Assembly: GCF_904846625.1 (NCBI RefSeq)
Contig: NZ_CAJHBL010000003.1
Span: 62,001 to 126,000 of the forward strand
Origin: Psychrobacter sp. JCM 18900
Lineage (GTDB): Bacteria; Pseudomonadota; Gammaproteobacteria; Pseudomonadales; Moraxellaceae
Length of the DNA stretch: 64,000 bases
Direction of reading: 5' to 3'
Under the pieces are notes generated by a model that made no database searches, was not told the origin of the DNA, and worked only from the letters and a program-made list of their open reading frames with translations. Below, piece by piece: positions 57,616 through 64,000 of the stretch; within the stretch, counting starts at the first letter, position 1; every line of letters begins with the position of its first letter. The position numbers and the translations under genes were made by a program.

Positions 57616-58260
57616 TTATTTGCGAGATAACGTATAGTCATCCTCTAAATTATCGTGCTCATCGATCCGTATCAAATGATTGTCTTGGATATGATAGGTC
57701 TCGATATTTTTTCCTTCATAGACAATGGTAATTTTGTCATTGTCTTGTCGGTAGATACCGGATTCGAGTAGGGGTGTTTTTGGTTTTTCAGGATTATGAT
57801 AATAACTTGCTTTTAGTACGGAACCATCAGCGAATAAGTTCAATGTGACATCAATACTGTCACAATCTGTACAAGAGACCATGCCGCCATAGTCGCCCAT
57901 TAATGTCGCTTGCAGCATACTGCTTTTCGCTTCTGATCGCTCCATAGAGCTGTCTGCATAGGTATCTTTATTTGACTGAGCAGCAGCAATTAATGATTGC
58001 CCTTCCACCATTTCACCTGTCTCATCATCATTCGCTAGCTCAGCATTTCTAGCATTGTCATCTTGCAATGATTGTGAAGCCTCCTGCGACTCAGAACCAG
58101 TCGACGCGAACGTAGATACCATGTCTTTATCGGTATTGGACGAGGCACTATCACAGCCTACGAGTAGCACGCATAGTGACGCTACAAGTAACGAAGGACG
58201 CCACCGTTTTACGATAGCAAGCGTAGTAGAGCGAACGGGAGCAAAATATATCATGGTCAT
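57616..58260 (-). CDS. NlpE-like outer-membrane lipoprotein
   Basis: A 214-residue lipoprotein. The signal peptide ends in the lipobox VLLVGC. A ~75-residue Ser/Glu/Asp-rich linker precedes a domain with GDYGGMVSCTDCDSIDVTLNLFADGSVLKASYY, matching the NlpE N-terminal domain and its CxxC. NlpE signals surface adhesion or copper stress to the Cpx pathway in enterobacteria; whether this one does is unknown. ATG 58260 or 58254 is likelier than the TTG at 58281. Confidence 0.75.
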   Translation of the reverse strand: MTMIYFAPVRSTTLAIVKRWRPSLLVASLCVLLVGCDSASSNTDKDMVSTFASTGSESQEASQSLQDDNARNAELANDDETGEMVEGQSLIAAAQSNKDTYADSSMERSEAKSSMLQATLMGDYGGMVSCTDCDSIDVTLNLFADGSVLKASYYHNPEKPKTPLLESGIYRQDNDKITIVYEGKNIETYHIQDNHLIRIDEHDNLEDDYTLSRK

Positions 58261-58696
58261 ACCAAAAACAGTTTTTAACAAGTATTTTTCAAGCTCATCT
58301 ATACTATCGACAACGTAAAGCCATTGTCAAAGATAAGGATAATAAGGCATGGGCGCGTAGTAATAATATAAATTAAGAACTTGATAGCATTATCTTATAT
58401 TCAAAATACAGATAGCTTATGAGTAGAAAGCGACAAATATCTAATGCTTATCCGTTTATAAGGTAAGCTGACTAAAGATATCAAAGGCTTCAAATTATCT
58501 CTGTGGGCTTTTTGTTGTTGGCCTTATATCTAAAAGGCATAAGTTGGCATTAGCGATACCTGTTGGTAACGCTAATATGGTTTATAAGGGCGGGTTAATA
58601 GTAGACAAAAAAACAGACATTGTATCGAAGATAGCAATGTCTATTTTAAAACCAAAACTAGGAAAGAAACCTAACGTTTTATTGAGTCATACGATC
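58261..58696. other. NlpE-like / dsbB intergenic region
   Basis: 436 bp; it holds the dsbB terminator at 58606-58642. Small frames here look spurious. Confidence 0.45.
58606..58642 (-). terminator. Terminator after dsbB
   Basis: AGACATTG / CAATGTCT with inner TATC/GATA and a 3-base loop; seven T follow on the minus strand. Confidence 0.8.
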
Positions 58697-59209
58697 TTAA
58701 TTAGCAGATTTTACGATACGCATTAATATCAACACATGTACGATCAGCAGCACACTAAATAGAATCAACGACTGCTCAGGGATACTTAATCCCATAAGCG
58801 TCCAATCAACAGAGGCACATTCGCCAGATCCTGCAAATACTTCTTTGAATACTTGTAAGATAGGGAGGGTATCAAGCCAATAGTTCAGTCCTGGACCACA
58901 AGAAGGTACTTGGTCAGCAGGCAAATGTTGCAGCCATACATGGCGTGCTGCTACTGCAGTTGCCCAACCAATACCTACTAGACTACCAAGCCATAGCAAT
59001 AGTCTTATCACTTTAGACTTAGGATTAAACAACGCTGATATCAGGGCAAATCCGCCCATGACGATTAGACCAACGCGCTGAAAAATACAGAGCGGGCAAG
59101 GCGAAAGCCCTAGATGACGCTGTAAATAAAACAGCGCAAAACTCATGCCTATGATGGCCATTATCACCAAAAATACTTGCAGGTTACGGTAAGTGGTTAG
59201 CTGTCGCAT
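58697..59209 (-). CDS. dsbB: Disulfide bond formation protein DsbB
   Basis: A 170-residue inner-membrane protein that reoxidises DsbA and passes electrons to quinones. Four helices; the first Cys pair is in GLSPCPLCIFQRV; the second pair is in the periplasmic loop (VPSCGPGLNYW and GSGECASVDW). It complements the DsbC-like protein at 47653, though DsbB serves DsbA rather than DsbC. Confidence 0.94.
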   Translation of the reverse strand: MRQLTTYRNLQVFLVIMAIIGMSFALFYLQRHLGLSPCPLCIFQRVGLIVMGGFALISALFNPKSKVIRLLLWLGSLVGIGWATAVAARHVWLQHLPADQVPSCGPGLNYWLDTLPILQVFKEVFAGSGECASVDWTLMGLSIPEQSLILFSVLLIVHVLILMRIVKSAN

Positions 59210-59314
59210 TGTGCGGTTACTCTTATGGGTTTATCTATAATAGATGTGGGGTAGCAATCAAGATTAAGCAGTCAAAATGTCACAGTCAGGACTTAGCAAT
59301 TAATAACTAGCAAC

Positions 59315-60898
59315 TTAGCGATATTGCTGTAAAAATTCCGCAAAGTCTTCTGTTTCAGACTGCTCAATCTCAGCTTGCTGTAAGATAGATTTTTCTGCCA
59401 ATACTTCGTATTTAGCTTGAGTGTTTGGACTAAGTGTCTGCTGTAATAAAGACTCGCGATGCTGCTGAGCTAACGTAAATCCAAGCTGCCATAAGCTGCC
59501 TAAGCGTTTACTGTCAGAATTTACTTGTGCAGAGATAGTCGACTCAGAGTGTCCTGCTTTGCCCTGCATCAATGCTACAGCCGCGCGGTAATCGTTACCA
59601 CCATAGTGAGCATCAAGCAATGCAGCAAGCGGCTGCATACGTTCTAGATGCGTTAGCATCCAGCTTTCGAGTGACTGCTCCTGGCCATTATTGATAATAT
59701 GCAAGTCATCACGGCGACCTTCATTGACCACACGCTCGAGATTGATAGCGAGCGTATCTTCTTCTTCAGGTAGCAGGTCTGGTGAGTCACTGAACAGACA
59801 ATACAGAGCCATCACTTCCAAGAAGCAAGCACTAGATAGGCGAATACCTACGTCACTATATGGGTCAAGATCGATAGCGCGGAACTCGACATAGGCGATA
59901 CCGCGACGCTCAAGCGCTTCGGTTGGTGTTTCACCGCTCATTGCGATTTGTTTAGGACGAATAGGGCTGTAGTACTCGTTTTCTATCTGCAGAATATGAT
60001 TGTTGATTTGGATCGGGTTACCATCTTCGTCTTCTAGGCCAAGCTTAGCAAAGCTTTCGTGCGGTGTTTGAATGGCACGGCGCAGACCATCGACATACTC
60101 TGGCAAATAATTATAACGGATATCAAGCTGCTCTTGCACGCTATTGGTATAGCCAAGCTTACCCATACGCAGGCTAGTCGCCGCAGGTTTGTAATAAGTC
60201 GAATCATTGAGCAATTCTAAATCGTGCTCACGCCCTGCCAAGAAACAAGGACATACGCTTGGACTAGCACCCAGTAAATACAAAACAAGGCTAGTCAGAC
60301 GTTTAAAGTTACGAATCAGCCCTAAGTATTTCTCGTTTTTGAACTCTGTTAACGTTTGGCTTTGTGCAGTCGGTGTTTGGGCTTGCCAAGTCTCAAACAA
60401 CGTATCACCAAAAGACAAGTTGTAATGTAGACCAGCAATCGTCTGCATGCGACGACCATAGCGGATACCAAGGCCACTACGATATAGAGTTTTTAGCTTA
60501 CCCGTATTAGAGCTACCATAATCAGCTAGTGGGATATCCTCATCTTTAGAAGACAACATGCAAGGCATCGATAATGGCCACATCAGCTCACCTTCAGGTA
60601 TGCCCTGATAGACCAATACGTGCAATTGGCGCAGCATATTGAGGGTTTCTTTTGGTGAGGATTTTGGTTCAGTGATGAGCTCAAGCAGACTTTCTGAGTA
60701 ATCGGTAGTAATAAAAGGATGGGTAAGTTTTGACCCAAGTTTGGTTGGATGCGGGGTCTGTGCCAAGAAACCATCAGGCTTTACGCGCAGGCCCTCTTTT
60801 TCAATACCGCGGAGCATACCCGTTAAGTGTTGGCTATCAAACCAATTAGGGATCTCAAAATTAACAAAGCTACTCGCAAAATTACTCATAATAGTCAT
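59315..60898 (-). CDS. gshA: Glutamate-cysteine ligase (type 1)
   Basis: A 527-residue enzyme catalysing the first step of glutathione synthesis. It contains GIEKEGLRV at the N terminus, TDYSESLLELIT, LHYNLSF and YVEFRAIDLDPY, typical of the gammaproteobacterial class. Length is near E. coli GshA (518). Start could also be the Met four codons later. gshB is not in the window. Confidence 0.94.
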   Translation of the reverse strand: MTIMSNFASSFVNFEIPNWFDSQHLTGMLRGIEKEGLRVKPDGFLAQTPHPTKLGSKLTHPFITTDYSESLLELITEPKSSPKETLNMLRQLHVLVYQGIPEGELMWPLSMPCMLSSKDEDIPLADYGSSNTGKLKTLYRSGLGIRYGRRMQTIAGLHYNLSFGDTLFETWQAQTPTAQSQTLTEFKNEKYLGLIRNFKRLTSLVLYLLGASPSVCPCFLAGREHDLELLNDSTYYKPAATSLRMGKLGYTNSVQEQLDIRYNYLPEYVDGLRRAIQTPHESFAKLGLEDEDGNPIQINNHILQIENEYYSPIRPKQIAMSGETPTEALERRGIAYVEFRAIDLDPYSDVGIRLSSACFLEVMALYCLFSDSPDLLPEEEDTLAINLERVVNEGRRDDLHIINNGQEQSLESWMLTHLERMQPLAALLDAHYGGNDYRAAVALMQGKAGHSESTISAQVNSDSKRLGSLWQLGFTLAQQHRESLLQQTLSPNTQAKYEVLAEKSILQQAEIEQSETEDFAEFLQQYR

Positions 60899-61242
60899 CT
60901 ATTGTTATTTATTATGGCGGATCAAAACACGATAAGCGTTTGTCCATAAAATAGGTAAATGTTAGGTCAATAATTCCGTCAGTTTAGCTCAAAGCTGTCT
61001 TGAAAACCACGGACAATTACAAATACGATAAGCTTTAGGCAAAGCGATTTGTGAGGATTTTGACCCTGTTTTTAATACAAATTCATCTCGAATATAGCGT
61101 TATTCTGGCCAGACATTTTGATAAAAAAAGCATCTACCTGAGAGATAGATGCTTTATTCATTATGCCTACAAGCCATTTGACATAGTATTGGCACACTAT
61201 CGCATTATCTCAATAACCATAGCGCGACCGCGTCTATTTGGC
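60899..61242. other. gshA-erpA intergenic region
   Basis: 344 bp; it contains the erpA terminator at 61123-61155. No gene was recognised. Confidence 0.45.
61123..61155 (-). terminator. Terminator after erpA
   Basis: AAAGCATCTA / TAGATGCTTT; seven T on the minus strand. Confidence 0.85.
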
Positions 61243-61623
61243 TTATATAGAGAATGACGAACCGCAGCCGCACGTGGTCGTGGCATTTGGATTGGTCACC
61301 ACAAAACGTGCCCCTTCCAGACCTTCGGTATAGTCAACGGTAGAGCCTTGCAAGTATTGATAGCTTAGTGAATCGACGACTAACGTCACATCACCATTAT
61401 CAAAATTGGCATCGTCTTCGTTTAGATCGTTGGCAAAGTTAAACCCGTAAGAGAAACCAGAACAACCGCCACCCGTCACATAGACACGTAACATAAGATC
61501 ACTATCGCCTTCTTCTTCGCGTAGACGGCGTACTTTTTGCGCCGCACTATCAGTTAGGCTTAATACGGTTGGGTCTACTGGCTGGCTTGAGCTTGGACTA
61601 AATTGGTTGGCTGATTCGTTCAT
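61243..61623 (-). CDS. erpA: Iron-sulfur cluster insertion protein ErpA
   Basis: A 126-residue A-type carrier that delivers Fe-S clusters to target proteins. The three Cys ligands are in GGGCSGF and [11 protein letters not shown]. Conserved [19 protein letters not shown] and [18 protein letters not shown] identify ErpA over IscA. The ATG at 61623 follows GAGGTAG; a longer frame to 61677 has no support. Confidence 0.94.
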   Translation of the reverse strand: MNESANQFSPSSSQPVDPTVLSLTDSAAQKVRRLREEEGDSDLMLRVYVTGGGCSGFSYGFNFANDLNEDDANFDNGDVTLVVDSLSYQYLQGSTVDYTEGLEGARFVVTNPNATTTCGCGSSFSI

Positions 61624-62283
61624 ATCTACCTCAGTTGCTAGGATCAAATGCGGTCGTCGTCCTGTTTGGGTTTGCAATAGGGTACTTGCAAATAAAGATA
61701 CGCACGGCGTTTGATTTAATTGGGTGCTGTCATTATGGCAAAGCTATTGGTGCATTATAAGCTGTTTGTACAATTTCAAAATATTATTTGTGCCACCACA
61801 ATATTTATTGGCTCTATTGATAGTGGGCACTTATCTTTTAGCAGTATATCATAATGGGGGTGCTGATTCGTTTGTCAAGAGTGATGCAACTACTGAATTT
61901 TACTAATAAATAGCAGTGCTCCATTTTTGATATTGTGTTTTTTAAAATAACTGCGTCAATGGGCTAAATCAATAACCAGACTAAAAAATAATAGCGTGTG
62001 ACTATATAAAACCCTACTTAGTAATATTAGGCAGTCTTAAAGCTTATTAGTCATATTACGGTATTTTACGGCCATAACCTTTATAATAGTAACAACCATG
62101 TATGAGCTCAAGAGTCGCTTGTGCAACTTAAGGTGTTTGGCGTAATAAATACTTAGTTTTGAAATAGTTATTTAATTGTTTGCCTATGGAGCAAGCGTTT
62201 GAAATAATAGCCGCCAGTTGGCATACCTTATGTGTGTTTCTTATTGCCCTATATCTATATTATTGTTGAGATGAAGAAATTAT
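61624..62283. other. 660-bp gene-free region upstream of the ABC-F gene
   Basis: No convincing gene; a 60-codon frame at 61724-61906 has no recognisable match. A TATAAT at 62082-62087 may be a -10 but lacks a good -35. Confidence 0.4.
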
Positions 62284-64000
62284 ATGATCGAATTTAAAGA
62301 CGTTGGTGTTCGCCGTGATGGTCGTGAATTGTTTGCAGGTGCAAGCTTTCAGCTCCATCCAGGTCACAAAGTTGGACTGACGGGCAACAACGGCACAGGC
62401 AAATCTACGTTATTTGCGCTATTACTGACGCAGATGGGTACAGGCGATACAGAGGTCACCCTTGATAAAGGTGAAGTCAGTATTCCTGATAGCTGGCATG
62501 TGGCGCACATGGCGCAGGAAGTTGGTGCTACGACGCAGTCTGCAATCGATTATGTATTGAGCGGTGATGAGCAGTGGTATGAAATTAATGCTGCGCTAAA
62601 TGATTTAAGCAGCGTTAGTGATGAGCAAATTGGTGTGCTACACCAGCAGTTCGATGAAATCGACGGATATCGTACGCCAACCAAAGCAGCACAAATTATG
62701 GCAGGTCTGGGTTTTAAGACTAGCCAGCATGAACTGCCCGTAGAAGGGTTTTCTGGTGGTTGGCGTATGCGCTTAAACCTCGCCAAAACCTTGATGAGCC
62801 GTGCTGATTTGATGTTACTCGATGAGCCAACCAACCATTTGGACTTGGACGCTATCTTGTGGCTTGAGACATGGATCAATGCCTATATGGGTCTGGTCAT
62901 CGTCATCTCGCATGATCAGGCATTTCTAGATGCAACCGTCGGTCATATCCTGCATGTAGAGCAACAAAAAATCACCCTTTATACCGGTAACTATCAGCAG
63001 TTTATTCGTACCCGTCACGAGCGTATGGCGCAGCAGCAGCAAGCGTTTGAAAAGCAAGAAGCGACCAAGGCTCACTTGGATGATTTTATTCGTCGTTTCC
63101 GTGCTAAAGCCAGTAAAGCCAAGCAAGCACAGAGCCGTATTAAGCAGTTAGAGCGTATGGCAGAGCTATCACCAATGATGGCTGACAACCCTTTCTCGTT
63201 TCAGTTCTATGAGCCAGCAAATATGAGCTCACCGCTGATTGAGCTAACCAACGCAGATATTGGCTATAGTGAGACACCGCTTCTACACAATGCCAATGTA
63301 CAGGTTACCCCTGATACCCGTCTTGGCTTATTAGGTATGAACGGCGCTGGTAAATCAACGTTGATTAAAGCCTTAGTCGGTGAGCTTGGTGTATTAACAG
63401 GGAAGTATCGTGTTTCGGATACCCTAAAGCTAGGTTATTTCAATCAGCATCAGATGGATATCCTAGATGCCAAAGCAACGCCTATAGAGATGTTACGTCG
63501 CCTAGCAGGCAAAACCTCCGATGCGATGCTACGTTCATTCTTGGGTAGCTTTGACTTCCGCGGTGAGCGTATTGACACCCCAAGTGAGCTATTCTCAGGT
63601 GGTGAGCGTGCACGTCTGACACTAGCATTGATTGTTTGGCAACGTCCAAACGTTCTTGTACTCGATGAGCCAACCAACCATTTAGACTTACAAATGCGTC
63701 AAGCATTGACTATCGCCTTGCAAGGTTTTAAGGGCGCAGTGGTACTGGTCTCGCATGATCGAGAATTGATTGCCAATGTCTGTGATGAGCTGTATCTGGT
63801 ACATGATGGCATCATCGAAGAATTCGATGGTGACATTGGCGACTATGGTAAATGGCTAGCAGAGAAGCGTAAGCAAGAGAACGCATCAGATAAAAATACC
63901 GGTAAGAAAAAAAGCAAAAAAGAGAGTAAGAAGTTTGTTTCACGTGAAACAGATAATAGTCAAGTAAACAACAAATCATCTGATAACTCATCAAACAGTA
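62284..64000 (+). CDS. ABC-F family ATPase, cut by right edge
   Basis: At least 572 residues. Two ABC cassettes: the first with GNNGTGKSTLFALL, FSGGWRMRLNLAKTL and LLDEPTNHLDLDAI; the second with GMNGAGKSTLIKAL, FSGGERARLTLALIV and VLDEPTNHLDLQMR. A linker (AKASKAKQAQSRIKQLERM) joins them, as in ABC-F proteins that act on ribosomes. No transmembrane part. The overall look is YheS-like. The C-terminal tail is Lys/Ser/Asn-rich and contains a perfect parS at codons FVSRET. The stop lies beyond the window. Confidence 0.92.
   Translation, partial: MIEFKDVGVRRDGRELFAGASFQLHPGHKVGLTGNNGTGKSTLFALLLTQMGTGDTEVTLDKGEVSIPDSWHVAHMAQEVGATTQSAIDYVLSGDEQWYEINAALNDLSSVSDEQIGVLHQQFDEIDGYRTPTKAAQIMAGLGFKTSQHELPVEGFSGGWRMRLNLAKTLMSRADLMLLDEPTNHLDLDAILWLETWINAYMGLVIVISHDQAFLDATVGHILHVEQQKITLYTGNYQQFIRTRHERMAQQQQAFEKQEATKAHLDDFIRRFRAKASKAKQAQSRIKQLERMAELSPMMADNPFSFQFYEPANMSSPLIELTNADIGYSETPLLHNANVQVTPDTRLGLLGMNGAGKSTLIKALVGELGVLTGKYRVSDTLKLGYFNQHQMDILDAKATPIEMLRRLAGKTSDAMLRSFLGSFDFRGERIDTPSELFSGGERARLTLALIVWQRPNVLVLDEPTNHLDLQMRQALTIALQGFKGAVVLVSHDRELIANVCDELYLVHDGIIEEFDGDIGDYGKWLAEKRKQENASDKNTGKKKSKKESKKFVSRETDNSQVNNKSSDNSSNS
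63936..63951. promoter_or_regulatory. parS: parS site inside the ABC-F gene (perfect)
   Basis: TGTTTCACGTGAAACA, perfect consensus, coding FVSRET in the tail. Confidence 0.85.

Noticed and set aside
58544..58726. 60-codon frame before dsbB
   Set aside because: Covers the dsbB terminator hairpin and runs into dsbB on the opposite strand.
61724..61906. 60-codon frame with a hydrophobic centre
   Set aside because: Non-ATG start, no ribosome-binding site, no recognisable match.

Overview
The window is the replication-origin neighbourhood of a low-to-moderate GC gammaproteobacterium of the Moraxellaceae. Psychrobacter is the best fit. The basis is the gene order rpmH / oriC / dnaA-dnaN-recF-gyrB, the RlmF, ErpA, Mpl and GshA types, a BCCT carrier and a DUF2798 protein. 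The genus call comes from family knowledge, not from a database match.

Layout. 1-828 is the 3' end of a hybrid sensor kinase. 934-8401 is a leftward block running away from the origin: ribE, ribD, nrdR, mnmE, yidC, yidD, rnpA, rpmH. 8402-8991 is oriC, with many DnaA boxes. 8992-16243 is the rightward dnaA-dnaN-recF-gyrB set, followed by mntP. 17100-19998 holds rlmF, a LysE-type exporter and a crotonase-family gene. 20085-23625 is a two-gene McrBC-like (type IV) restriction system, followed by a large GC-rich foldback at 23651-23824. 23981-29261 holds a PatB/MalY-type C-S lyase, a BCCT transporter and guaA. 29531-30523 is an AT-rich orphan gene downstream of guaA. 30603-32759 carries two medium-chain dehydrogenase/reductases. 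33662-39681 is a complete oppABCDF-like peptide ABC operon. 39792-47260 is mixed housekeeping: DUF2798, an Asp/Glu racemase with a non-canonical start, nitronate monooxygenase, an orphan gene, a DsrE protein, a thioesterase, a YheT hydrolase, a YigZ protein and RsuA. 47653-53083 has a DsbC-like protein, a DUF2939 protein, dnaJ, dapB and a secretin-fragment protein. 53166-61623 runs leftward: ornithine/lysine decarboxylase, def, a GlsB-type protein, mpl, an NlpE-like lipoprotein, dsbB, gshA and erpA. An ABC-F ATPase runs off the right edge.

The strongest non-genic signal is a set of 12 sites matching or nearly matching the ParB-binding parS palindrome (TGTTTCACGTGAAACA), scattered from 1.8 kb to 63.9 kb. 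Some lie inside coding sequence in different reading frames. Others sit next to, or inside, transcription terminators. No parA or parB gene is present. A second cluster of DnaA boxes lies with three of the parS-like sites between ribE and ribD, and another group lies between mnmE and yidC, so the replication and segregation signals spread well beyond the dnaA-rpmH gap.

Most genes are ordinary core genes. The less ordinary parts are the McrBC module and its foldback, the ATC-start racemase, the DsbC-like protein with an apparently doubled N-terminal domain, the secretin-like protein without a barrel, and two AT-rich orphan genes. No rRNA, tRNA, CRISPR array, transposase or integrase was seen.
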